A stretch of DNA of 64,000 nt from Levilactobacillus tujiorum (GTDB lineage: Bacteria > Bacillota > Bacilli > Lactobacillales > Lactobacillaceae): assembly GCF_012641185.1 (NCBI RefSeq), contig NZ_JAAXLK010000004.1, positions 79,655 to 143,654 of the forward strand, written 5' to 3'. The stretch's first letter is position 1. Each line of letters starts with the position of its first letter. Made by a program: the position numbers and the translations under genes. Shown here piece by piece: positions 9,400 through 16,918 of the stretch. The notes beneath the pieces are model-generated. The model was not told where the DNA came from. It saw only the letters and a list, made by a program, of their open reading frames with translations, and made no database searches.

Positions 9400-9951
9400 A
9401 TGGTTGAGTCAGCTGAAAAGCAATGGTACGTGCTTCACACGTACGCCGGTTACGAAAACAAGGTTATGGCAAACTTGGAATCCCGGGCCGAATCAATGGG
9501 GATGCAAGACAACATTTTCCGCGTCGTCGTTCCTGAAGAAGAGGAACACGAAGTTAAGAATGGTAAGGACAAGGTTACCATGGAAAAGACGTTCCCTGGT
9601 TATGTCTTGGTTGAAATGGTCATGAGTGACCAAGCTTGGTACATCGTGCGGAACACGCCTGGTGTTACTGGTTTCTTGGGTTCTCACGGACAAGGAAGTA
9701 AGCCAACGCCATTATTACCGGATGAAGTTGAACGGATTCTGCGGCGTGTGGGTATCTCTGCACGGCATGCTGACCTGGACGTTGCGCCTGGCGATTCGGT
9801 CACGATTGTGGACGGCGCCTTCAGTGGTTTAGTTGGTAAGATTACGGAAGTCGACAACGAAAAGATGAAGTTGAAGGTTAACATCGACATGTTCGGTCGT
9901 GAGACCAGCACGGAACTTAACTTCGATCAAGTCGACCCGATCTTAGGCTAG
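9400..9951 (+). CDS. nusG: Transcription termination/antitermination factor NusG
   Basis: 183 aa. The NGN domain (KQWYVLHTYAGYENKVMANLE, residues 7-27, and FPGYVLVEM about residue 67) is followed by a KOW domain (GDSVTIVDGAFSGLVGKITEVD, about residues 130-151). NusG binds the RNA polymerase clamp and, in Firmicutes, stimulates pausing. ATG 9400 has AAAGGAG 8 bases upstream; a GTG at 9391 overlaps that site and is rejected. A terminator-like hairpin separates it from secE, suggesting independent control. Confidence 0.97.
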   Translation: MVESAEKQWYVLHTYAGYENKVMANLESRAESMGMQDNIFRVVVPEEEEHEVKNGKDKVTMEKTFPGYVLVEMVMSDQAWYIVRNTPGVTGFLGSHGQGSKPTPLLPDEVERILRRVGISARHADLDVAPGDSVTIVDGAFSGLVGKITEVDNEKMKLKVNIDMFGRETSTELNFDQVDPILG

Positions 9952-10013
9952 ACGCTGACATGGCAGTCTCTGGTAGTGGCGTTAGCGGCTACCGGAGATT
10001 TTCAGAAAAGAAC

Positions 10014-10042
10014 TTGTTGCGGTTAGTAAAGTGTGGTATGAT
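10014..10042 (+). promoter_or_regulatory. Promoter of the rplK-rplA operon
   Basis: TTGTTG (10014-10019), a 17-base spacer and TATGAT (10037-10042) lie about 90 bp upstream of rplK. Confidence 0.75.
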
Positions 10043-10071
10043 TCTCTGGTATGCGTGACGCATATTTTTCA

Positions 10072-10110
10072 AAGTGGGAGGGGCAAACTAACAGCCCCAC
10101 TTACCACACA
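10072..10110 (+). promoter_or_regulatory. L1-type ribosomal leader before rplK
   Basis: CAAAGTGGGAGGGGC, an AAACTAACA loop and GCCCCACTT form a bulged stem resembling the site by which L1 represses the L11-L1 operon. A related CAAGTGGGAGG segment recurs before rplA. Confidence 0.65.
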
Positions 10111-10133
10111 CGGACTCAAGGAGGTATTGTCTC

Positions 10134-10559
10134 GTGGCTAAAAAAGTAGCTAATGTCGTTAAATTACAAATTCCTGCGGGTAAAGCAACCCCAGCTCCCC
10201 CAGTTGGACCAGCTTTAGGTCAAGCAGGTATCAACATCATGGGCTTCACTAAGGAATTCAACGCTCGTACCGCTGACCAAGCTGGTATGCTGATTCCTGT
10301 TGTGATCAGTGTCTATGAAGATCGTTCCTTTGATTTCATCACCAAGACTCCTCCAGCAGCTGTACTGTTGAAGAAGGCTGCTGGTGTTGAAAGTGGTTCC
10401 GGCGAACCTAACACGAAGAAGGTTGCTACTGTAACCAAGGATCAAGTTAAGCAAATCGCTGAAACTAAAATGCAAGATCTAAACGCAGCTGACGTTGAAG
10501 CAGCTATGCGCATGATTGAAGGTACTGCCCGGAGCATGGGCTTCACGGTCGAAGGTTAA
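10134..10559 (+). CDS. rplK: 50S ribosomal protein L11
   Basis: 141 aa, full length. [38 protein letters not shown] is the conserved N-terminal domain with the Pro-rich hinge; the C-terminal rRNA-binding domain ends [10 protein letters not shown]11 binds the GTPase-associated centre of 23S rRNA. It starts with GTG 10134 behind AAGGAGG. It is expressed with rplA, 98 bp downstream. Confidence 0.98.
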   Translation: MAKKVANVVKLQIPAGKATPAPPVGPALGQAGINIMGFTKEFNARTADQAGMLIPVVISVYEDRSFDFITKTPPAAVLLKKAAGVESGSGEPNTKKVATVTKDQVKQIAETKMQDLNAADVEAAMRMIEGTARSMGFTVEG

Positions 10560-10594
10560 GCTCAGTTTTCGGATAGTCGGACACTTCACGAAAA

Positions 10595-10637
10595 TGAAAT
10601 GTGTCAAGTGGGAGGTTTATCCGTTACAACCACATTT
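10595..10637 (+). promoter_or_regulatory. Second L1-type binding motif, between rplK and rplA
   Basis: GTCAAGTGGGAGGTTTATCC...ACAACCACATTT repeats the core (AAGTGGGAGG) of the rplK leader directly before the rplA ribosome site. Confidence 0.55.
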
Positions 10638-10657
10638 GCAAGGAGGAATACACAAAA

Positions 10658-11356
10658 ATGGCTCACAAACGAGGTAAGAAGTATCAAGACGCTGCCAAAA
10701 TGGTCGAGGCTGACAAGGTCTACGGCATGGACGACGCAATTGATTTAGTTAAGAAGATGGATTTCGCTAAGTTCGATGCAACTGTTGAAGTTGCTTTCAA
10801 GCTTAACGTTGACACGAAGCAAGCGGACCAACAACTCCGTGGCGCACTGGTACTGCCAAACGGTACTGGTAAGGAAACGACGGTTGTCGTATTCGCCAAG
10901 GGTGATCAAGCTAAGGCTGCAGAAGCTGCCGGTGCTGACGTTGTTGGGGAACAAGACTTAGTAGAACGCATCCAAGACGGCTGGTTGGACTTTGACGTTG
11001 CCATTGCAACGCCAGACATGATGGCCCAAGTTGGTCGTTTAGGCCGTGTCTTAGGACCTAAGGGCTTAATGCCTAACCCTAAGACGGGTACGGTTACGAT
11101 GAACGTCGAAAAGGCTGTTTCCGACGCTAAGAACGGGCAAGTTACTTACCGGACTGACCGGGACGGTAACGTTGCTGTTCCATTTGGTAAGGTTTCCTTT
11201 GATGCTGACAAGCTTGCCGGCAACTTGAAGACCATTGCCGAAACGATTGTACGTATTCGCCCAGCCGCTGTGCGTGGGACTTACGTTCAACACGTTTCAA
11301 TTTCTTCAACGTTCGGCCCTAGTGTCGACGTTGACTTGGCTTCCTTATTAGCCTAA
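10658..11356 (+). CDS. rplA: 50S ribosomal protein L1
   Basis: 232 aa, full length (begins [22 protein letters not shown]; contains [22 protein letters not shown] near residue 128). L1 builds the mobile stalk that releases E-site tRNA and commonly represses its own operon by binding the leader. ATG 10658 has AAGGAGG at 10640-10646; the longer frame from 10601 is rejected because it would overlap the leader structure. Confidence 0.98.
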   Translation: MAHKRGKKYQDAAKMVEADKVYGMDDAIDLVKKMDFAKFDATVEVAFKLNVDTKQADQQLRGALVLPNGTGKETTVVVFAKGDQAKAAEAAGADVVGEQDLVERIQDGWLDFDVAIATPDMMAQVGRLGRVLGPKGLMPNPKTGTVTMNVEKAVSDAKNGQVTYRTDRDGNVAVPFGKVSFDADKLAGNLKTIAETIVRIRPAAVRGTYVQHVSISSTFGPSVDVDLASLLA

Positions 11357-11390
11357 GTTAACCACAAATAAAAAAATCCCTCATGATGCG

Positions 11391-11419
11391 TTGACAGTAA
11401 TGTTAAAGTATTGTATGCT
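11391..11419 (+). promoter_or_regulatory. Promoter of the rplJ-rplL operon
   Basis: TTGACA, a 17-base spacer and TATGCT, about 150 bp before rplJ. Confidence 0.8.
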
Positions 11420-11424
11420 ATTGA

Positions 11425-11552
11425 AGTTGTATTTAATAGATCTACCTAAGACTCAGGTGGCCTAATGGTCTTAATTTCCTGCCGAGGCAGAAGTTTACTT
11501 AAACTTTTGACTCCTTATGTCTTGGTGGCATAGGGATTTTTTTATCCCACCA
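11425..11552 (+). promoter_or_regulatory. L10 ribosomal leader with attenuator
   Basis: The leader shows the L10-leader arrangement: paired CCTAAGAC.../...GGTCTTA, CTGCC/GGCAG and AAGTTTACTTAAACTT segments, ending in the terminator TCCTTATG...CATAGGGA followed by seven T (to about 11545). The L10(L12)4 complex is expected to bind it and favour termination. Confidence 0.85.
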
Positions 11553-11575
11553 AACTACTCCGGGAGGTGAACAAT

Positions 11576-12082
11576 TTGAGTGAACAAGCTATTGCAATTA
11601 AGTCTAAAAAGGTTGATGAGGTTGTTGAAAAATTCAACAACGCCACCAGTGCTATCGTCGTTGACTACCGTGGTTTAACTGTTGAACAAGTTACTGACTT
11701 ACGGAAGCAATTACGTGATGCCGGCGTTCACATGAGCGTTATCAAGAACAAGATTTTGGTCCGTGCCGCAGAAAAGGCTGGCTACGAAGGTTTAAACGAA
11801 CTCTTCGCTGGTCCTACTGCCGTTGCTTTCTCTGACGAGGATCCAATCGCACCAGCTAAGATCTTGAAGAACTTTGCGGACAGCGTTGATGCTCTTGAAA
11901 TCAAGGGTGGTTACATCGAAGACAAGATCATGTCTATCGACGAAATCAACACTTACGCTACCTTGCCTAGTCGTGAAGACCTGCTCTCTATGCTGGCTAA
12001 TGTCTTACAAGCACCAGTACGGAACGTGGCTTACGCTGTTAAGGCAATTGCTGAAAAGGGTGACGAAGGCGACGCAGCCTAA
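11576..12082 (+). CDS. rplJ: 50S ribosomal protein L10
   Basis: 168 aa. It contains the family sequence [24 protein letters not shown] near residue 26 and a C-terminal helix that holds L7/L12 dimers. I place the start at TTG 11576 ([12 protein letters not shown]), which lies 8 bases after GGGAGG; the in-frame GTG at 11567 overlaps that ribosome site. It is cotranscribed with rplL, 55 bp downstream. Confidence 0.96.
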   Translation: MSEQAIAIKSKKVDEVVEKFNNATSAIVVDYRGLTVEQVTDLRKQLRDAGVHMSVIKNKILVRAAEKAGYEGLNELFAGPTAVAFSDEDPIAPAKILKNFADSVDALEIKGGYIEDKIMSIDEINTYATLPSREDLLSMLANVLQAPVRNVAYAVKAIAEKGDEGDAA

Positions 12083-12137
12083 GTACTCGTTTCAGATTGA
12101 ACTATAAACTAAAACCCAATTATTGGAGGAAAATAAC

Positions 12138-12503
12138 ATGGCTTTTGATAAAGATGCTATCATCGCTTCTCTTAAAGAAGCATCCATTACTGACCTTAAC
12201 GACTTAGTTAAGGGTATCGAAGACGAATTCGGCGTATCCGCTGCTGCCCCAGTTGCTGCAGCCGGTGCTGCTGGTGGCGACGCTGCTGCCAAGGATTCAT
12301 TCGACGTTGAATTAACTGAATCTGGTGACGCCAAGGTTAAGGCTATCAAGGCTGTCCGTGAAATCACTGGTTTAGGTTTGAAGGACGCTAAGGGTCTTGT
12401 TGACAACGTACCATCTGTCATCAAGGAAGGCGCTACTGAAGACGAAGCTAACGACATCAAGGAAAAGCTTGAAGCCGTTGGTGGTACTGTTACTCTTAAG
12501 TAA
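12138..12503 (+). CDS. rplL: 50S ribosomal protein L7/L12
   Basis: 121 aa. The N-terminal dimerisation domain, Ala/Gly-rich hinge ([17 protein letters not shown], about residues 35-52) and C-terminal domain ([19 protein letters not shown]) are all present. It forms the ribosomal stalk that recruits translation factors. ATG 12138 follows TTGGAGGAAAATAAC. A terminator follows. Confidence 0.98.
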   Translation: MAFDKDAIIASLKEASITDLNDLVKGIEDEFGVSAAAPVAAAGAAGGDAAAKDSFDVELTESGDAKVKAIKAVREITGLGLKDAKGLVDNVPSVIKEGATEDEANDIKEKLEAVGGTVTLK

Positions 12504-12516
12504 TTCTACCTTAAAC

Positions 12517-12550
12517 GAAAGTCGTTGCCTGCGGGTAGCGGCTTTTTTAT
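12517..12550 (+). terminator. Intrinsic terminator of rplJL
   Basis: AGTCGTTGCC, TGC loop, GGGTAGCGGCT, then six T. Confidence 0.85.
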
Positions 12551-12669
12551 TTTGTCCCAAATTTGATTGGAACCCTAAATATTTAGGATAGCCTGAACTT
12601 TCAATGGTATAATGATGGTTATCCATAAAGGTGTGGGGAAGATATCTTTTTTCGGGGAAGAGGGGATTC

Positions 12670-13347
12670 ATGATGCACAAGGGGATTGTTCGTCAGATTT
12701 GGTTCTGGAGTGGGTTTATTCTAGGACTCTATGCGTTACTCGTATTTTCTAGCATGCCCATGTTAGGACTCATTCAGTGGGGCGGGCTACCGGGGGTGCT
12801 GAACAACGTCGGTATTCGGGTGTTAGGGACCCTGGTGCTGATTGTCTTCAGTGCGTTGGTGGTCTGGTGGATCTACCGGTACCGAACCGATCTGTGGTTA
12901 CGCCAGGTGATGACCAAACAACACGTGGTGTGGTCAATCATGGTTGCTGGGATTGGCGCGATTGCTTTAGGGATCGTTGCGGCAACGTTAGGAATTTCCG
13001 ACGGTCAGGATTTGCCGCCGTTGTTGCCCGGGGTGCTGGTGAGGGTCGTCGTGGGCGCATTCACGGTTTTTGTATTTTCGCTGTTGTCCGTATGGGTCTT
13101 TCAGGGAATGCTGCAGGAGCGCCTCAATCGTTTGCCAGACTTCCCTAGTTGGGCCGCGGTGGTATTACCGATCATTTGCTACATCCTAGTTGCCTGGGGA
13201 ACGTGGAGTGATAACATGTCTTCACTGATTATTAGCATTGCCGTGGCGGGGATCTACCAGGTCACGCGTGATTGGCAATGTTCCTGGCTGGTGATGGCAA
13301 TCTTGGCCGCGGTGACGTTAGGCCTGCCAAACCTGGGCATTGGTTAA
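12670..13347 (+). CDS. CPBP-like integral membrane protein, catalytic motifs lost
   Basis: 225 aa with about six to seven hydrophobic helices. The C-terminal half (VFQGMLQERLNRLPDFPSWAAVVLP..., then IISIAVAGIYQVTRDWQCSWLVMAI) follows the spacing of CPBP/Abi intramembrane proteases. The hallmark EExxxR and the downstream catalytic His residues are not there: the EE position reads VW and the Arg reads Gln. It is therefore a degenerate relative or a look-alike, and the assignment is inference. ATG 12670 or 12673 follows AAGAGGGGATTC. It is flanked by terminators, so it is a single-gene unit. Confidence 0.6.
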   Translation: MMHKGIVRQIWFWSGFILGLYALLVFSSMPMLGLIQWGGLPGVLNNVGIRVLGTLVLIVFSALVVWWIYRYRTDLWLRQVMTKQHVVWSIMVAGIGAIALGIVAATLGISDGQDLPPLLPGVLVRVVVGAFTVFVFSLLSVWVFQGMLQERLNRLPDFPSWAAVVLPIICYILVAWGTWSDNMSSLIISIAVAGIYQVTRDWQCSWLVMAILAAVTLGLPNLGIG

Positions 13348-13377
13348 GCCAGTAACTGAGGATCAATTGAACAGAGG

Positions 13378-13413
13378 ATCAGACTGGGCGTCAGTTGCTC
13401 AGTCTTTTTTCGT
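13378..13413 (+). terminator. Intrinsic terminator
   Basis: AGACTGGGC, GTCAGTT loop, GCTCAGTCT, then TTTTT. Confidence 0.85.
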
Positions 13414-13598
13414 GGAACGAGGTGCCATACGAAAAAAATATGCACTTACAATTAGTTAGTGGAAACGGGGCTGGCCCGCGCTTTATAGCCCGTCTACTTA
13501 CTTTTAGTTATCAAATGATTGACCAATTATCATTGTACTTAGTTAACCCCCATGGTAAGCTGACTCTCGTAGATAACTGAAAATTAGGAGGCCCACCC

Positions 13599-14189
13599 AT
13601 GTCAGTAAAAATTGGTGTTATTCTTGGTAGTACCCGGACGAAGTCACTTGGCGAAAAGCTCTTTAAGTATTTACAGCAAGCGATGCCCACGGCCGGTGTT
13701 GACTTTACGTGGATAGATTTGAAAGACTATCCGCTGCCGTTTTATGACCACGCTGAAACCCCGCTCTCGGAGACAATTCAGGGCTTAACGCCAGTCGAAT
13801 CACAGTGGTTGGAGGTGCTTAAGCAGCAAGACGGTTATGTTATTTTGAGTCCGGAATACGATCACGCAATTACGGGGAGTTTGAAGAATGCCTTAGACTT
13901 CGTGGGCCCCGAGACGGATCATAAGCCCGTACAAGTCGTCACGTATTCTAAGTACAGTGATGGTGGGATGTTGGCAGCGGCCTCCATCGTGGGTATTTTG
14001 CAAATGCTCAAGATGATGGTGCTCCCGTCGCCAGTGTTATTGTGGGATGCCGAAGCCAACTTTACTGCTGAAGGGCAACTCGTCGCGACGGCGCCTAACA
14101 GTGCCCATTTTGCTAAACGGTTGGCAGCGGCCTTTGCGGAGCTTATCCATTACGCAACAATTATGAAGGATCATCCCTATCAACCATAG
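13599..14189 (+). CDS. NADPH-dependent FMN reductase family protein
   Basis: 196 aa flavodoxin-like oxidoreductase. The FMN phosphate loop GVILGSTRTKSLGEK (residues 6-20) and the flavin/NAD(P)H signature SPEYDHAITGSLKNALDFVG (about residues 86-105) are diagnostic. Such enzymes reduce FMN, quinones or azo dyes with NAD(P)H; the substrate cannot be read from sequence. ATG follows AGGAGGCCCACCC. It stands alone between two terminators. Confidence 0.88.
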   Translation: MSVKIGVILGSTRTKSLGEKLFKYLQQAMPTAGVDFTWIDLKDYPLPFYDHAETPLSETIQGLTPVESQWLEVLKQQDGYVILSPEYDHAITGSLKNALDFVGPETDHKPVQVVTYSKYSDGGMLAAASIVGILQMLKMMVLPSPVLLWDAEANFTAEGQLVATAPNSAHFAKRLAAAFAELIHYATIMKDHPYQP

Positions 14190-14214
14190 GAGAAATTAAA
14201 CGAATAGAAGTCAC

Positions 14215-14247
14215 GTAAGGTGGGGTGCAAGTTGCCCGACCTTTTTT
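14215..14247 (+). terminator. Intrinsic terminator
   Basis: AAGGTGGGGTGC, AAGTT, GCCCGACCTT, then T run. Confidence 0.75.
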
Positions 14248-14387
14248 GACGGCCGTCCCAGCACGATAATGACGAACCAGCTAGCGTGAACCTTGCGGAA
14301 AACTGAAGATTTGTGAATGGGGATAGGCAGTCGGGGTGTCTTGCGGTAAGCTGAGGTCATTAGTGAATGATCAGGGGAGGTTCCGTG

Positions 14388-15083
14388 ATGGGTGAGATGA
14401 TTTTGGTGGTGGAGGACGATGCGGCGTTATTGGCCTCAGTCACTATGGAATTACAATTTGAGGGGTATACCGTACTGAACGCTAAGGATGGTCGGGCGGC
14501 GCTAGAGATTTATGAAAACAATCGCGGCCAGTTGGATTTAATTATTTTAGACTGGATGCTACCGGAACTCGACGGACTGGGCGTGTTGCGACGAATTCGC
14601 CGTAGCGACGACCTGCCCATCATGATGATGACGGCGCGCGACTACGTCAGTGATAAGGTGACAGGACTCGATATGGGGGCCGATGATTATATTACGAAGC
14701 CGTTTGACTTGGAAGAATTGCTCGCTAGAATTCGGGTCGTCTTGCGGCACCAACGACAGCAAAAGCCCGTCGCTGAACAGCTACGGGTGGGGCATCTGCT
14801 GCTGGATCGGCGCAGTCGCCAAGTCCGTAACGATGGGGACTTAATCCAACTGACGCAGCGGGAGTATGAGCTGCTCCTCTGCTTGATGAAAAATGCGGGA
14901 CAAACGTTGTCCCGTGACCAGCTGCTGGATCAAGTCTGGGGCGTTGATTTTGACGGGCAACCGAATATTGTCGACGTTTACGTGCGCTATTTGCGGAATA
15001 AATTAGCAGCGGCCCACGTTCCCGATGTGATTCACACGGTGCGGGGCGTAGGGTACCTGCTGTCGACGGAATACGTGGGGTGA
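14388..15083 (+). CDS. OmpR-family response regulator
   Basis: 231 aa. The receiver domain has the acidic pair VVEDD (about residue 9), phospho-acceptor Asp in IILDWMLPELDG (about residue 55), Thr in MMMTARD and Lys in YITKPFDL. The C-terminal winged helix ends with VRYLRNKLAAA and TVRGVGYLL. ATG 14388 is chosen for GGGGAGG seven bases upstream. The cognate kinase follows after 4 bp. The nearest downstream gene is mprF, so a role in cationic-peptide or envelope stress response is plausible but unproven. Confidence 0.93.
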   Translation: MGEMILVVEDDAALLASVTMELQFEGYTVLNAKDGRAALEIYENNRGQLDLIILDWMLPELDGLGVLRRIRRSDDLPIMMMTARDYVSDKVTGLDMGADDYITKPFDLEELLARIRVVLRHQRQQKPVAEQLRVGHLLLDRRSRQVRNDGDLIQLTQREYELLLCLMKNAGQTLSRDQLLDQVWGVDFDGQPNIVDVYVRYLRNKLAAAHVPDVIHTVRGVGYLLSTEYVG

Positions 15084-15087
15084 GCAG

Positions 15088-16461
15088 ATGACCAAACCAC
15101 AGACAACGGCGCGTGAGATTCGTAAACGGTTTATCGGTATGCTGGTGTTGGCAACGTTGGTGATGGGGACGGCAATTATTACCGTTGTGGGTTACCAGCA
15201 GGTCCGGCAGACCCAGCAGTCGGCCACACGCCTCATGACGGGATTGAGACATTCAGTCATTGATAATCAGCCGGACTGGCATTGGTGGCGGCGGTACAGT
15301 GCTATCAATACGATTGATACCTACGTCCGGGTCACCAACCATGAGGATCAGACGACGCAGCGTTATTATTCGCCGTTTACTCGAGAATTCCTGTCGTTAG
15401 ACCGGCATCAGGTATTGGGGACGCGGGCGGTTGCGTACACCCCGGAATTTGGGTTTACCTATTATCGCCAAAGTTACCATCGCGGTAATCGGTTAGAAAT
15501 TTGGTTGAATTTGACGCCAATCATCGAGACCCTGTTGACGGTGGTAATCGTCGTCTTACTCGTGATGGCGGCGACGATTCTGCTAGGGAGTGCCTACGTC
15601 CGCGTCATGGCACGAAAGATCACTCAGCCCCTCGCCAGTCTAAACGTCGCGGCGCAGGCACAGACGCAACAGCATGAAAAGAAAATGACGTTACCGGTGC
15701 CCAACCAGCCGGTCGAGGTCCAGGAACTGGCGGAGAGTTTCAACGCACTTTTGCAGACAGTCAATGACCACGCGGTTCAGGAACGCCAATTCACGTCCAA
15801 TGCCGCGCATGAGTTACGCACACCCATTGCGGCGATCTTAACGCACGTTCAGTTGTTGAAGCGGCGGGCCGCGGAGCATCCAGAGATCGTGCCACAGTCC
15901 ATCGCATTCATTGGTGAGGAGTCGTTGCGCATGAAGCAACTCGTAGACAGCCTCTTAACGTTGTCCCGCGCCGATCGGGCCGTCTTAACAATGGCACCGA
16001 CGGATCTAGCGGCCGTGGTCCAAGACGTGGTGGCCACGGAACGCTTGCTGATTAAGCAGCCCTTGACCTTTCAGGGAACGGCTATTCTGGTGATGGGCAA
16101 CGCGGAGAGCATTGCGCAGATTTTGACGGCGCTGATTGATAATGCGGCGAAATATTCGCCCGAGACTGCGCCCATCACCGTTCAGATTAGCACGACACCG
16201 ACTGCCCATCAGGTGGTGGTCAAAGACCAAGGGATGGGGATTAGTGACGCCCACAAGGCCCATATCTTTGAGCGCTTTTACCGGGTTGATGCCGCGCGTA
16301 CGCCAGCGATCGCGGGGACCGGACTGGGATTAGCCATCGTCGCACAGCTGGTGAAGGCGAACCAGGGAACAATTACGGTTAGCGATAATCAGCCGCAGGG
16401 GAGCCAGTTTACGCTCAGTTTTCCTCGGCAGCAGGTACACTCTGAGAAAATCTCAGAATAA
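15088..16461 (+). CDS. Sensor histidine kinase
   Basis: 457 aa. Two membrane helices (about residues 15-37 and 145-175) enclose an extracytoplasmic sensor of about 105 residues with no recognised fold. A HAMP segment follows, then HisKA (FTSNAAHELRTP, His near residue 240) and HATPase_c (NAAKYSPE, DQGMGISDAHKAHIFERFYR, GTGLGLAIV). It forms an operon with the preceding regulator. The ligand is unknown; proximity to mprF suggests envelope stress. Confidence 0.93.
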   Translation: MTKPQTTAREIRKRFIGMLVLATLVMGTAIITVVGYQQVRQTQQSATRLMTGLRHSVIDNQPDWHWWRRYSAINTIDTYVRVTNHEDQTTQRYYSPFTREFLSLDRHQVLGTRAVAYTPEFGFTYYRQSYHRGNRLEIWLNLTPIIETLLTVVIVVLLVMAATILLGSAYVRVMARKITQPLASLNVAAQAQTQQHEKKMTLPVPNQPVEVQELAESFNALLQTVNDHAVQERQFTSNAAHELRTPIAAILTHVQLLKRRAAEHPEIVPQSIAFIGEESLRMKQLVDSLLTLSRADRAVLTMAPTDLAAVVQDVVATERLLIKQPLTFQGTAILVMGNAESIAQILTALIDNAAKYSPETAPITVQISTTPTAHQVVVKDQGMGISDAHKAHIFERFYRVDAARTPAIAGTGLGLAIVAQLVKANQGTITVSDNQPQGSQFTLSFPRQQVHSEKISE

Positions 16462-16491
16462 ATTCCTTTTTACCCTATTTTTTAAACAGTG

Positions 16492-16543
16492 GCGGTCGAC
16501 TATGATAAGGACATTCAGTTGCCAATGGTCGACCGCCTTTTGA
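16492..16543 (+). terminator. Hairpin after the two-component operon
   Basis: A perfect 10-bp stem GGCGGTCGAC/GTCGACCGCC with a long loop, followed by only four T. Probably a weak terminator. Confidence 0.65.
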
Positions 16544-16589
16544 GGTGTTAGGGGAAATCAACCGTGGCCGGTGACTGAACGTGGTGGTC

Positions 16590-16830
16590 ATTGGGGTGAT
16601 CATTGGGGGATGATTTCATGAATTTTGTAGCTATCAGTGACAGGGGACGAGTAAAATGGCAGCACCGATGTTTCTGAGGAGAGACACGGTGTGGCCGCTA
16701 CAAGCAAGCTAACACAGATAAGTCAGGGGATATGGGGATTGACCCTGACGAGAATGGTCAATAGAGTAACGGAGATTTTACCGGGGAAACTGGAAGGTCG
16801 GGCGTAGAGGCGCCGGCCTTTTTTGGTAAG
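16590..16830 (+). promoter_or_regulatory. Structured leader upstream of mprF, ending in a terminator
   Basis: This 240-nt stretch holds nested pairings: GTCAGGG/CCCTGAC (about 16722-16747), a competing ATTGACC/GGTCAAT (about 16738-16763), and a terminator AAGGTCGGGCG/CGCCGGCCTT with six T (16793-16826). GACAGGGGACGAGTAAAA and GAGAGACACGGTG (16638-16691) resemble T-box stem I, but the essential GGGTGGNACC element is absent. It may be an attenuator for mprF or an independent small RNA. Confidence 0.45.
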
Positions 16831-16918
16831 TCAGTTAACCTAACGACTGATTGGCCCTTTGCCTTGATTGTGTTTCGGCCGCGGCATTGCGATAATGGAG
16901 AACTACGGGGGGATTATT

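Noticed and set aside
13395..13580. 61-codon frame before the FMN reductase gene
   Set aside because: Starts inside a terminator, has no ribosome site and resembles nothing.
16868..16918. Upstream start codons for mprF at 16868 and 16895
   Set aside because: They lack ribosome sites, and the good GGGGGG site is placed for ATG 16919.
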